NCBI RefSeq assembly: GCF_947501665.1
Contig: NZ_CANMWS010000003.1
Coordinates: 1 to 64,000, forward strand
DNA: 64,000 nt
Source of the DNA: an uncultured Shewanella sp.
GTDB lineage: Bacteria > Pseudomonadota > Gammaproteobacteria > Enterobacterales > Shewanellaceae
Direction: 5' to 3'
Part shown: positions 28,169 through 36,563 of the stretch, one piece after another
Numbering within the stretch: the first letter of the stretch is position 1
Layout of the letters: each line of letters opens with the position of its first letter
Program-made: the position numbers and the translations under genes
The notes under the pieces: generated by a model
Seen by the model: the letters and a program-made list of their open reading frames with translations, nothing else
Database searches by the model: none
Told to the model about the DNA's origin: nothing

Positions 28169-28257
28169 GATGAGAGGCTAGGGGACGCTTCAATTAGCGG
28201 CATCAATGATTTGGTTAACTTAATTGTCAACGCCCCCTAGCCAGCCTCTTATCTCAT
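28169..28257. repeat. long interrupted inverted repeat between convergent genes
   Basis: GGCTAGGGG (28176-28184) pairs with CCCCTAGCC (28234-28242), and outer ATGAGA (28170-28175) pairs with TCTCAT (28252-28257) across a small asymmetric interruption. The loop is about 50 bases. The right arm overlaps the rluF-like stop codon. It probably terminates both convergent genes, though the large loop is unusual for a terminator. Confidence 0.7.
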
Positions 28258-29003
28258 TGGGACACTAGTGATAGGAGTTTTGTCACTTCTGCTTGGGTTA
28301 ATTGTCTTTTTTCGCCCTCAAGTAAATGACCTAAGGTCAAACTTTCTATTGATACTCTTTTTAAATCGACGACTCGATAACCTAAGGCTTGAGACATGCG
28401 GCGAATTTGTCGATTGAGTCCTTGGGTTAACACAATTTCAAATTGAGTTTCTGTGAGTCTATTGATAATGCAAGGTAGTGTGGTGATGTTTTTATATTGT
28501 ACGCCCTTAGCCATGGATTCAAGAAAAGTATCATCAAATACTTTATTTAACTGTACTTGATAGGTTTTGCTGTGTGCAAAACTTGGGTGTAATAATTGAT
28601 GGGTTAATGTGCCATCATTGGTTAATAGTAGTAACCCTCTTGAATCTTTATCGAGTCTTCCTACGGGATAAAGGCGGGGAGATTGAGGGAGAAGGTGTAA
28701 TAAACTATTAGGATCATGTTTCAATAATCGAGAATCTGTGCCCATAGCTTTATGAAATAGCCAGTAACTTTTTGTTTCAATGTTTGGAATGACTTTATCA
28801 TCAAACAATATTATCTCGTGAATTGATGGAATGATTTGATTATTAATGTCCTTGTGCAACATGACAGTATCAATATGATTTGCAAGTCTTCCGTTTAATG
28901 TAATCCGTCCATCTCGTATATACCGAGTTGCGGCACGTCGTGAGCACAATCCTGTCATTGCAAGGTATTTTGCAAGTCTGATTTTGATTGTTTGATTATT
29001 CAT
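28254..29003 (-). CDS. RsuA/RluB/E/F-family pseudouridine synthase, RluF-like
   Basis: A 249-residue rRNA/tRNA pseudouridine synthase. An N-terminal S4 RNA-binding domain (RLAKYLAMTGLCSRRAATRYIRDGRITLNG) precedes the catalytic domain with GRLDKDSRGLLLLTNDG, whose Asp is the nucleophile. QGLNRQIRRMSQALGY near the end is the RluF-type motif. E. coli RluF modifies 23S rRNA U2604 and tRNA-Tyr; target here is inferred. The start overlaps the stop of the upstream membrane-protein gene (ATGA), so they form an operon. Confidence 0.9.
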   Translation of the reverse strand: MNNQTIKIRLAKYLAMTGLCSRRAATRYIRDGRITLNGRLANHIDTVMLHKDINNQIIPSIHEIILFDDKVIPNIETKSYWLFHKAMGTDSRLLKHDPNSLLHLLPQSPRLYPVGRLDKDSRGLLLLTNDGTLTHQLLHPSFAHSKTYQVQLNKVFDDTFLESMAKGVQYKNITTLPCIINRLTETQFEIVLTQGLNRQIRRMSQALGYRVVDLKRVSIESLTLGHLLEGEKRQLTQAEVTKLLSLVSQ

Positions 29004-29692
29004 GATTGAGAAGAAATATTGGGATTGGTTTGAATGATGTGTTTAACACTTAAGCCTAATGAAAAGCACCATGCGAGCAAGATGGCAGGTCGTAGCCATA
29101 CCATTAATAAAATCCAGCAGGCTTGGGTATTTTCATGCTTGCATGAAGGGAAGCTCAGTGCTTGCCAATTGAGTTTTAAGAGTAATGTTAAAGCAACAAT
29201 AAACCCTATTGCACTGAAGAACATAATGGGATAACCGCATAAAGATGGATGACTTGTACGGGCCGCCATCGTAAAAAAATAAAGCATTAACGTACTGAGC
29301 AAGTAACTAAATGTGGCCAAGTGGTGTAATTGTAAGTAATTAACAGGAAACATTCCCATGCAGAAGAGTGATATTCCGAGCCAAGCACCGGTTAAGGCGA
29401 TAAGCAGTGTTTTATGGCTTAGCTTAATACGATAAAGAGTTACCATCGCAATGAAAATGAAAAAGCCTGCGAGCATTAGCGCAATATTATAAATAAATGC
29501 ATAAGGGGAGTGAGAATAACTGCCTAATAAGTCAGAGCGGTAGAAGAAAACAGATGCGCCATGAGATTGATATTGTGCCCACAATGCGATACTTATTCCA
29601 CAAAAAATACAGATAGCACCAATGACAATAGTGTACATGAGAAAACGTTGAAGATCATATTCTAATGGTTCAAGTGGGTTGGCATTTTTCAT
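29000..29692 (-). CDS. DUF998-like six-helix membrane protein
   Basis: About 230 residues with six or seven hydrophobic helices. GMFPVNYLQLHHLATFSYL in the middle resembles the DUF998 family signature (FP..-HH.A). Function unknown. I start at ATG 29692 (MKNANPLEP) because the in-frame ATG at 29740 would translate through the nhaC-like terminator hairpin. It overlaps the pseudouridine synthase gene by ATGA, which links expression but does not reveal a role. Confidence 0.75.
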   Translation of the reverse strand: MKNANPLEPLEYDLQRFLMYTIVIGAICIFCGISIALWAQYQSHGASVFFYRSDLLGSYSHSPYAFIYNIALMLAGFFIFIAMVTLYRIKLSHKTLLIALTGAWLGISLFCMGMFPVNYLQLHHLATFSYLLSTLMLYFFTMAARTSHPSLCGYPIMFFSAIGFIVALTLLLKLNWQALSFPSCKHENTQACWILLMVWLRPAILLAWCFSLGLSVKHIIQTNPNISSQS

Positions 29693-29719
29693 TCGATATT
29701 TAAAGTTCCAAACATAACG

Positions 29720-29746
29720 AAAGGAGTGCGATGAGTGCACTCCTTT
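29720..29746 (-). terminator. terminator of the NhaC-family gene
   Basis: AAGGAGTGC (29721-29729) pairs with GCACTCCTT (29737-29745), about 40 bases after the stop of the gene ending at 29785 in its reading direction, followed by a pyrimidine-rich TTTCGTT. Confidence 0.75.
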
Positions 29747-29784
29747 TGTTTAATTAATTTGATGGGGAGAAGTCTAGAAAATAA

Positions 29785-31149
29785 CTAGACTCTTTTACGA
29801 AAGATAACAATGATCACGGCAACAAGGGCTAAGACCATGCAATACCAAGCGTGTGTGACCACTTCTAAAGGGGATAAAGCAAAAATCGAGGCGGCTAATA
29901 ATGCTTGTGCACCATAGGGAATAATACCTTGTACGATACAAGAGAAGATATCTAATATACTCGCTGAACGTTTTGGACTGACACCGTGTTTATTGGCTAA
30001 ATCTTTTGATATGTCACCTGTTACTACAATTGATACGGTATTGTTGGCAACACAAATGTTGGTTGCCGTGACGATACTGGCTATTCCAAGTTCAGATGCG
30101 CGACGAGATTGACCATCTTTTGATTTTGAAAAGCGAGCGATAAGCGATTCAATTTTTAAACTAATAAAGGTCAGCCCCCCCTGTTGTTGCATTAATGCGG
30201 CGAGTCCCCCTACGAGCATTGATAGAATAAAGATTTCTTGCATATTGCCAAAACCTGTATAAATATCTTGACCAAATTGGATGATGGAGTAATCCATTGT
30301 GGCTAATCCAGCGATACCCGCCAATATAATCCCAACGGTTAATACTAAGAATACATTTAAGCCAATAATGGCTAAAAAGAGGATAGTTAGATAGGGAATC
30401 ACTTTGATAAAATCAATATCTTGAGGTGCGACTTGTGCTTGCCCTTGACCTGCAATGATAAAAAGCGTGAGCGTGATTAATGAGGCTGGAATCGCAAATA
30501 TAAGATTTTCTTTGAATTTATCTCGCATTTCACAACCTTGAGTGCGAGTGGCTGCAATAGTTGTATCTGAAATGATGGATAAATTATCACCAAATAATGC
30601 CCCAGAAATGACGGCTCCTGCCATTAATGGTAAATCAATATGGGCTTCATTTGCGACGCCTAGCGCAATGGGTGCGACGGCGGCAATGGTCCCCATAGAC
30701 GTTCCCATTGCGGTTGCAATAAATGCAGCAATAACGAAAAAACCGGGTAAAAGCAAGCTAGAAGGAACCAGAGATAGGCCCAGTGCTACAGTTGCATCTA
30801 CACCACCCGTTGCTTTAGCTACTGCGGCAAATGCTCCAGCTAATAAATAAATGATACACATAGCGATAATATTTGAATGGCCTATTCCCGCCAGAAAAGT
30901 ATTAATAGCCTGATTCAATTGTTGTTTAGAAATAATGATGGCAAAAATAATGGCGGGTAAAATAGCGACGACGCTAGGTAATTGGTAAAAAGCAAAATCG
31001 ATACCTTGGCTTTGATAATAAATGCCTGCGCCAATGAATAAGCCTAGAAATAAAAATAATGGCAGTAAAGCGATAAAGGATGGACTCGGTTTAATGCTGG
31101 GGGTGGGGGTTGAAGTTGTCAATGGTAAGTACTCTTCTAGGTTGTGCAT
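29785..31149 (-). CDS. NhaC-family transporter, probable methionine transporter MetT
   Basis: A 454-residue inner-membrane protein with about eleven helices, a cytoplasmic Pro/Thr/Ser-rich N-terminus and clear NhaC-family blocks: ATAMGTSMGTIAAVAPIALG, GAVISGALFGDNLSIISDTTIAATRTQGC and NICVANNTVSIVVTGDIS. NhaC was named as a Na+/H+ antiporter, but a branch called MetT was predicted by regulon analysis to import methionine. A MetJ-like operator 110 bases upstream argues for that branch here. The gene has its own terminator and no co-transcribed neighbour. Confidence 0.85.
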   Translation of the reverse strand: MHNLEEYLPLTTSTPTPSIKPSPSFIALLPLFLFLGLFIGAGIYYQSQGIDFAFYQLPSVVAILPAIIFAIIISKQQLNQAINTFLAGIGHSNIIAMCIIYLLAGAFAAVAKATGGVDATVALGLSLVPSSLLLPGFFVIAAFIATAMGTSMGTIAAVAPIALGVANEAHIDLPLMAGAVISGALFGDNLSIISDTTIAATRTQGCEMRDKFKENLIFAIPASLITLTLFIIAGQGQAQVAPQDIDFIKVIPYLTILFLAIIGLNVFLVLTVGIILAGIAGLATMDYSIIQFGQDIYTGFGNMQEIFILSMLVGGLAALMQQQGGLTFISLKIESLIARFSKSKDGQSRRASELGIASIVTATNICVANNTVSIVVTGDISKDLANKHGVSPKRSASILDIFSCIVQGIIPYGAQALLAASIFALSPLEVVTHAWYCMVLALVAVIIVIFRKRV

Positions 31150-31258
31150 TTACTACTGGGCAGTGATAGATGAGGATCGCCGCCGCACGCAGACTCATGA
31201 TGCTAAATGACTGTCTTATTTTGCTCAGGATATTCAATTGTGTTACTTATGTCAATTT

Positions 31259-31282
31259 AGACGTCTAGATGGTTTTACTGCT
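31259..31282 (-). promoter_or_regulatory. MetJ operator (met box array)
   Basis: A perfect met box AGACGTCT lies at 31259-31266. Adjacent 8-mers read on the minus strand, AACCATCT (31267-31274) and AGCAGTAA (31275-31282), match the consensus at 5 and 4 of 8 positions. Tandem boxes are how MetJ dimers bind. The site is about 110 bases before the NhaC-family ATG, fitting repression by S-adenosylmethionine-MetJ. Confidence 0.7.
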
Positions 31283-31567
31283 AAATTAACCTTAAAAACT
31301 CATTTATTTTTAAGTAATTGATAATTAATAAATTAATCGTATTGAAATACGCTTTCCTTTGATGTGTTTTTTAGTCACAAAACAGCTGAAGGTTGAGGTG
31401 GACGTTTGATAATGATTAGACATCGCTACTATTGAGAAAAATATTGTTGTAATGAGAGATAAAAATGTATGAGCGGATATTTTGTCTATAGCGCCCTGCT
31501 TAATATTTTATGGGTGTTTATTGAATATTAACTTAGAAGATTATTACGGATGATAGAACTGTCACTT

Positions 31568-31637
31568 ATGCAGGGATCATCAATGGCTGTGTTTAAAAGC
31601 ATTTTAATGTTAGTTGAACCCTGCATCTTCAAGTATT
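31568..31637. repeat. inverted repeat and dispersed motif in the 502-bp gap 31150-31651
   Basis: ATGCAGGG (31568-31575) pairs with CCCTGCAT (31619-31626), a 43-base loop, just after the SIMPL gene in its reading direction. The right side continues as GCATCTTCAAGTATT (31623-31637), the reverse complement of a near copy at 7103-7117. The gap otherwise holds the MetJ site and AT-rich DNA; I see no gene in it. Confidence 0.6.
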
Positions 31638-31651
31638 TTAGGTCATTAATT

Positions 31652-32335
31652 TTATTCGTTGAACATTAATTGAATTTGTCCGGATGCATCGACATTGATA
31701 GCACTGCTGCCGCTTTTGACGACGGGAGCAGATGATGCCATTTCTGATTTCATCATAGGACGTGGATAAGCCATGTATTGATTACCCGTGTTAATATTGA
31801 CCGAGACGATTTGGTAATTACTGGCTCCCATGTTTTTTTGAATGAGTGTGGCTTGTTGTTTAAATTGATTAAGGGCATCAATAGAGAGTTGGTTTTGTGT
31901 TTTCTGTCTGCTAGCTTGACTCACCTTAAATACCATTGAGGTGATGTTAAGATCTGCTTGTAATTTTCCCATTACTTTTGTTAATAATGCAAGATCGGTA
32001 CTTTCTAATTCAAGCTGCTGGGTTGTTTTCCAAGCAACAATCTGTTGATCTTTGTAAATTGGTCGGGTTTGATAATTGGTGGTTTTATACTTTATTTGAG
32101 GCGTATTTTTAAGTCGGTTTAGCGCCGTAGCCATTTGTTTGTTGACTTTATTATTTGCTGTCTCTGCTTGCTGAGATTGGTTGGAAGCTTGTAGAGTGAC
32201 CAGCATAATATCATTATCAATTTCTGCTGTAGCCGTTGTTGAAATATTGTACAGGTTATAATTTAATGGTTCTGCGAATACGCAAGGTATAAACATTATA
32301 AAAAATAATATCGATAATCGAATAGAGTGTTTCAT
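31652..32335 (-). CDS. SIMPL-domain (DUF541) periplasmic protein
   Basis: A 227-residue exported protein. A signal peptide ends near VFA; the mature part follows the SIMPL/YggE pattern: ISTTATAEIDNDIMLVTLQ, ALNRLKNTPQIKYKTTNYQTRPIY, WKTTQQLELESTDLALLTKVMG and LSIDALNQFKQQA. The family forms beta-rich oligomers in the periplasm, with a role in oxidative stress suggested for E. coli YggE. The last third has a Met/Pro-rich segment (PRPMMKSEMASS). It is a monocistronic unit. Confidence 0.88.
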   Translation of the reverse strand: MKHSIRLSILFFIMFIPCVFAEPLNYNLYNISTTATAEIDNDIMLVTLQASNQSQQAETANNKVNKQMATALNRLKNTPQIKYKTTNYQTRPIYKDQQIVAWKTTQQLELESTDLALLTKVMGKLQADLNITSMVFKVSQASRQKTQNQLSIDALNQFKQQATLIQKNMGASNYQIVSVNINTGNQYMAYPRPMMKSEMASSAPVVKSGSSAINVDASGQIQLMFNE

Positions 32336-32484
32336 GCTAAGTACCTTATTAATATGATTTTGTTGTTTAGACTATTTTTAATATTAGCAGTTCGATATCG
32401 AGAAGAATAATCTTAACTAGCCGTTTGGATGTTAAGCGGGGATGTAAGGTGGTATTTGGCTGAATACCACCCTGTTACTACAGA

Positions 32485-33723
32485 TTAGAAGATAAAGCTA
32501 TCAAATGCTGTTTCAATGATCTCATCAGCAATAATATTGTGCGTTTTCGTTGTTGGATGTGTGACGCCCCAAAAAAGATAACTATCAGAACCATATGTTG
32601 AGCAATCACTGCGTAATGCATGTGTTTGTAAATAGTCAATAGATGAGCTTCTATTGATATCTAAACATGAGTCAGAGGTATTACGTAGCCCATAACTTTC
32701 AGGTGATTCAATAATGTTATCAAATAACGTGCTGGTATCGTAGAGTACAAAGTTGAGGCCTTGGGCTTGATAAATGGCGACTTCAGTTTCTATGAATGCA
32801 TTAAATGCTAAGATTTTTTCACGGATCTCTTCTGTTGTTCCATCGGTATTGTATTTAAATTGAGGTGCTAATGTCGCATCAGGTAGGTTGAGTACAACCA
32901 TGTTCTCAATCCCATTTTCAGCGAGTTTTTTCAAAGCATTAGAGAAATCATCACTGACCTCATCAACGGTGCGATCATCATTAACGAAATCATTTAAACC
33001 AAATTCAAAAGTCACTAATGTATCTTTTGGATCATAATGTTTTGATAATTGCATGTATTCCAAATAAGAGTCAATTTGTCCATCAATGCCTGTGAGTACA
33101 ACATATTTATCTTCTCCTTCCGCCCCTCCTATGGCCCAAGTGTAGACCGGAATATCTTTAAATTCTGCTAGGTATTCGGTCCAAACAAATCCATTAGAAA
33201 AATGACCTAAGAACCATGAATTATCATTTGGAAATAACCATTGAGAACCATTATAAATATTGCCAGTATCAGAGATACTGTCACCAAAGCTGACTATTTT
33301 ATTAATTTTACTTATGTTGTCATTATTTTCGCTTACATCATTGGTCCAAATGGTGTGGTTATATGAAAAGCGAGTATCTGCAGCAAAAAAAGTAATATCG
33401 GCGGCTTCAAAGTCTGTATTTAAGGTTTTTTCACATCGTTCTTCAATATCGTTATTGGCTGTTTCTGTGAAGAACATATTTTTCCATGAGGTACTAGAAT
33501 ACCAATAACCTGATAATTTATAATAGCTTCCATTATCATTGAGTGCCCATTCCCAATCTGTTGCAGATTGGTCGTTATTATCATGAGGGCGGTACCAGCA
33601 CCTTACATAGGTATAGGTTTCATCATTTTGTAATTTTTCTATTTTATTTGTTGATAATTCAGTGAAATCAGCAGAAGCGCAGACAGGAAAAAGGATCGCT
33701 GCAATGATAGACAGTTTTTTCAT
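32485..33723 (-). CDS. secreted GDSL phospholipase/lecithinase, thermolabile hemolysin (TLH/PlpA) family
   Basis: A 412-residue exported SGNH hydrolase. A signal peptide ends near CASA; residues 20-135 form the N-terminal domain typical of Vibrio TLH/PlpA. The hydrolase domain has block I VSFGDSISDTGN (Ser 149), block III FEFGLNDF and block V LFWGVTHPTTKTH (His 389). In most GDSL enzymes the residue three before that His is Asp; here it is Gly 386. The same Gly is known from Vibrio vulnificus PlpA, where a chloride ion replaces the acid of the triad. It probably hydrolyses phospholipids outside the cell. It lies next to the T6SS but has no secretion adaptor for it and carries its own signal peptide. 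Confidence 0.9.
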   Translation of the reverse strand: MKKLSIIAAILFPVCASADFTELSTNKIEKLQNDETYTYVRCWYRPHDNNDQSATDWEWALNDNGSYYKLSGYWYSSTSWKNMFFTETANNDIEERCEKTLNTDFEAADITFFAADTRFSYNHTIWTNDVSENNDNISKINKIVSFGDSISDTGNIYNGSQWLFPNDNSWFLGHFSNGFVWTEYLAEFKDIPVYTWAIGGAEGEDKYVVLTGIDGQIDSYLEYMQLSKHYDPKDTLVTFEFGLNDFVNDDRTVDEVSDDFSNALKKLAENGIENMVVLNLPDATLAPQFKYNTDGTTEEIREKILAFNAFIETEVAIYQAQGLNFVLYDTSTLFDNIIESPESYGLRNTSDSCLDINRSSSIDYLQTHALRSDCSTYGSDSYLFWGVTHPTTKTHNIIADEIIETAFDSFIF

Positions 33724-33959
33724 TTTCTCATTCCATTTATTGTTATTCAGAGTGTTATTATTGTTTTGTCAACATTTTTTACGTTGCCATAAGGGCTCTT
33801 ATTGTTAGAGCCTCTGCTCTATTTGTTGATCATTGCGTGTTAATTAGCAATATCTTAATAACAATATTTACACAGATTTACTTGGTTGTTTTTTTGTTAA
33901 CTCCAATGATTATTTATACTTAAAAGAGATTTTAATATTAAATCGTTGATTTTAAATGA

Positions 33960-35135
33960 TTAGTCTGATTCGTTATTTTCTTTTGATGATTCGGATATGT
34001 AGTTAGTGTTTAATCCAGCCAAATTGAAAATATCATTTAAAGAGGCTTTACCGTCCCTGTATAATTCATCTAATAACTCAGGGAGTGATAATTCTCCCCA
34101 TCGAATGCTTTTATCGAGTAAAAATGAGACAGGGCTATGGGGCTCATTGACTCTGAAATAATGGGCAATCATGCGAATTTGATTAAATGCTTGCTCACGG
34201 TTGTTGATGTCATTTAGATTATTGTTTTTTAATTCAACTATCGTGTCATTTTCATTTTCATTTGAAGGTTCAGATTCTTTGTTATCTTCACCTTGTGGGG
34301 AATTATCTATTGCTTGGATATCAGCAAGGAACTCTAAAGCTGTTTTAGCTTCAATAAGTTCTTCAATAACTGATGAGAAAGCGGGAGGAGTAATTGAATT
34401 ATTAGCTATTTTCTCGGAAATAAAAGTTTTTAGTTCTAAGACTGCTTCAATGCTTAATTTTAAATTATTTATCTTTAACTCTGTTAAGTTGAGTTTGTTT
34501 TTATTTTTTATTATCGTCGGTAATATTTTTGACTTCATTGTATCTCTTTGACTTGATGTGTTATTTTTTATGTAATGCGTTAATGTAATATCGTCAAATA
34601 AAGGGGTGAGTCTTAAAGGAAGAAAAAGCATCCCGTTACCTTTAGATTCGCCAAAAAGCTGAGATAATGCTTTAATTCTGATGTTTATCGTTTCTAATGT
34701 CTCTTCATCTTCTTTCAGGTTCTTATTTGTATTTGAAATAAAAAGAGGGTAAATATCATCCCAATAATTTAATATACTGTCTTTTAAAAATTGAATAGAT
34801 AGGTTAAAACTGGTGAGAGACTTATCTATTATGAGTTGTGATCCGACTAACCAGCTAATAAGTTCAATATCTTTAGTATGTTGGAGGGCATCAAAACATA
34901 ATGAGGATAGGTTGGTCCAGTTTACAATATTATCTTCTATTAACTGGCTATTGTTTAATTCTTCTGGAGTATCAATTATTTTTTTCATACTCGTTCTTGC
35001 TTGATTGAAGGCATTTCTTAAACTTCTATATTTAGTTCTATCTAGTCTAATAAACTCTCCACAAGGTTTCTGTTCAGATATCGAATTAAACATCTCTTTT
35101 ATTGTATCTTCAGTCATGTGCATATTTATACTCAT
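33960..35135 (-). CDS. tssA: type VI secretion system protein TssA
   Basis: About 391 residues, transcribed away from the rest of the T6SS locus. The N-terminal ImpA domain is seen around NWTNLSSLCFDALQHTKDIELISWLVGSQLI and ILNYWDDIYPLF. The C-terminal part AFNQIRMIAHYFRVNEPHSPVSFLLDKSIRWGELSLPELLDELY is the short-TssA type. A low-complexity Asn/Glu-rich linker (about residues 290-320) joins the two. TssA primes tail-sheath assembly at the baseplate. Start choice is weak: ATG 35135, 35123 and 35117 all have poor ribosome-binding sites, and a TATAAT box at 35185-35190 makes ATG 35165 unlikely. Confidence 0.88.
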   Translation of the reverse strand: MSINMHMTEDTIKEMFNSISEQKPCGEFIRLDRTKYRSLRNAFNQARTSMKKIIDTPEELNNSQLIEDNIVNWTNLSSLCFDALQHTKDIELISWLVGSQLIIDKSLTSFNLSIQFLKDSILNYWDDIYPLFISNTNKNLKEDEETLETINIRIKALSQLFGESKGNGMLFLPLRLTPLFDDITLTHYIKNNTSSQRDTMKSKILPTIIKNKNKLNLTELKINNLKLSIEAVLELKTFISEKIANNSITPPAFSSVIEELIEAKTALEFLADIQAIDNSPQGEDNKESEPSNENENDTIVELKNNNLNDINNREQAFNQIRMIAHYFRVNEPHSPVSFLLDKSIRWGELSLPELLDELYRDGKASLNDIFNLAGLNTNYISESSKENNESD

Positions 35136-35481
35136 TATAAGATTAATAATTGAAAAACATATCAATTGTTTTTTGGATTAATAAATTATAGCTTATGCTC
35201 TTTCAGTTATCTTATATACTTCTGGTTTAATAGTTTTTCATTAAAACAGTACTTTTAGGTATAAGATATTGTTTTATTTGTTGTAGTTTTATTTTTACTC
35301 GATGAATTCACTATTTTATTTTACTTTTAACGATTTATTATAATAAATGGAGAATAATAAAAAACCTGCTACTTTTATTTATACGTAAATGATTTTTTAA
35401 TTTTAATAGTTATTCTGAAATTAATGTGTAAAAAATCATCTTATTAGGTTGAAAATCATAATATTTAATGGAGAGTACTTA
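35136..35481. promoter_or_regulatory. divergent promoter region of the T6SS locus
   Basis: A 346-base, very AT-rich gap. TATAAT occurs on the minus strand at 35185-35190 (toward tssA) and on the plus strand at 35339-35344 (toward hcp), neither with a good -35 box. TGATTTTTTA (35390-35399) and TAAAAAATCA (35429-35438) form a 10-bp inverted repeat in the hcp leader. I saw no sigma-54 -24/-12 element. The composition suits H-NS silencing, which is inference. Confidence 0.45.
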
Positions 35482-36009
35482 ATGGCACTTTTATGTCAAG
35501 TAGTCGGTTGCAAAGACTTACCAGCACCAGCAAATACCTCTGAAGGTTCTGGGGTTGACGGTAAAAATTGGTTTCCTCTTTCTACATTGGGCTTCTCTTT
35601 TTCAAGAGATATTAGTATGGAAGTTGGCAAGACGGCTAATACGGATGCTGGAACAACAAATATGAGTGAGGCGTGCTTTACCAAAGCGTCAGATCCCTCG
35701 AGTGAAATTATATTATCATTATTATTTTCACCTGGAGATGAAGGTCATAAATTTGAGTTTGTTTCTACAAAAGCGAACCGTATTGGTGAAGGTTTTGATG
35801 TCGCACAAAAAATTACTTTAACGAATTGTCGAATAACAAGCGTATCTTATGATTTTAATGATAGTGGTAGTTCTGTGGAGGTTGTAAGCCTAGTTTATAC
35901 GACTTTTGAAATTAAATATTACCATGAAACTTCAGAAGGGAAAATGGCAGCAGGTGGTACAGTGGGAGTTGATTGTAAAACAGGTAAAGCAACGTCTAAG
36001 GCTTGTTGA
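35482..36009 (+). CDS. hcp: T6SS tube protein Hcp (TssD)
   Basis: The 175-residue subunit of the inner tube. MALLCQVVGCKDLPAPANTS starts the fold; LSTLGFSFSRDISMEVG, SEIILSLLFSPGDEG, ITLTNCRITSVSYDF and EVVSLVYTTFEIKYY are the usual Hcp strands. I start at ATG 35482, eight bases after GGAG; an in-frame ATG at 35449 has no ribosome-binding site. Six or so Cys residues and a C-terminal tail rich in Gly, Lys and Thr ending in Cys are unusual for Hcp and might allow tail modification or inter-ring bonds. First gene of the main T6SS operon. Confidence 0.92.
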   Translation: MALLCQVVGCKDLPAPANTSEGSGVDGKNWFPLSTLGFSFSRDISMEVGKTANTDAGTTNMSEACFTKASDPSSEIILSLLFSPGDEGHKFEFVSTKANRIGEGFDVAQKITLTNCRITSVSYDFNDSGSSVEVVSLVYTTFEIKYYHETSEGKMAAGGTVGVDCKTGKATSKAC

Positions 36010-36053
36010 TTTATTTAATTTATATAATTTTTATAGATAGTTAAGGACAAAAT

Positions 36054-36563
36054 ATGGCGCTCAATTCTCAGCATAAACGCATAAGTAAAAACAGAGTGAG
36101 TATTACTTATGACGTTGAAACTAATGGTTCAATTGTTACTAAGGAACTGCCTTTTGTTGTCGGTATGGTAGGACCTTATTCTGGCCACAGACCTGATGAT
36201 GAAAAAGACCCGGTTGAAGATAGGGAGTTTACCCAGATAGACAAAGATAATTTTGATAGCGTGATGAAAGACTTTGATCCTCAATTATCTTTTAAAGTGG
36301 ATAATAAATTGATTGATGATGACAGTCAGTTTGAAGTGAACTTGAAGTTTCAATCAATGAAAGATTTTCTTCCTGAAAATATTGTTAATCAAGTAGAGCC
36401 GTTAAAAAAATTGGTTGACACTCGTAATCAATTAAAAGTTCTGCTTTCAAAGGCAGATCGTTCCCGAGACTTTGAAAAATTATTGAAAGACATATTACAG
36501 AATAATGAGGCCATTGAATCACTGGCATCAGAGTTAGGCGTGAATAAGGAAGAAGCAGAATGA
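36054..36563 (+). CDS. tssB: T6SS contractile sheath small subunit TssB
   Basis: 169 residues, VipA-like. KRISKNRVSITYDVET, KELPFVVGMVGPYSG, REFTQIDKDNFDSVMKDFDPQLSF and NLKFQSMKDFLPENIVNQVEPLKKL follow the family block by block. It pairs with TssC to form the contractile sheath. A good TAAGGA ribosome-binding site precedes the ATG, and the stop overlaps the tssC start (ATGA), the usual sheath coupling. Confidence 0.97.
   Translation: MALNSQHKRISKNRVSITYDVETNGSIVTKELPFVVGMVGPYSGHRPDDEKDPVEDREFTQIDKDNFDSVMKDFDPQLSFKVDNKLIDDDSQFEVNLKFQSMKDFLPENIVNQVEPLKKLVDTRNQLKVLLSKADRSRDFEKLLKDILQNNEAIESLASELGVNKEEAE

Noticed and set aside
31150..31258. Lysine riboswitch before the NhaC-family gene, as known for some NhaC-type lysine transporters
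   Set aside because: None of the conserved L-box loop sequences could be found; a MetJ box explains the region better.
31405..31425. Fur-box-like GATAATGATTA
   Set aside because: Only one half matches and no iron gene is adjacent.
33792..33811. GGGCTCT/AGAGCCT hairpin between the phospholipase and tssA genes
   Set aside because: Short stem with no T run in the direction of tssA; could not be assigned as a terminator.
34201..34551. 116-codon plus-strand ORF opposite tssA
   Set aside because: Shadow of the AT-rich tssA gene, no ribosome-binding site and low-complexity Ser/Phe content.
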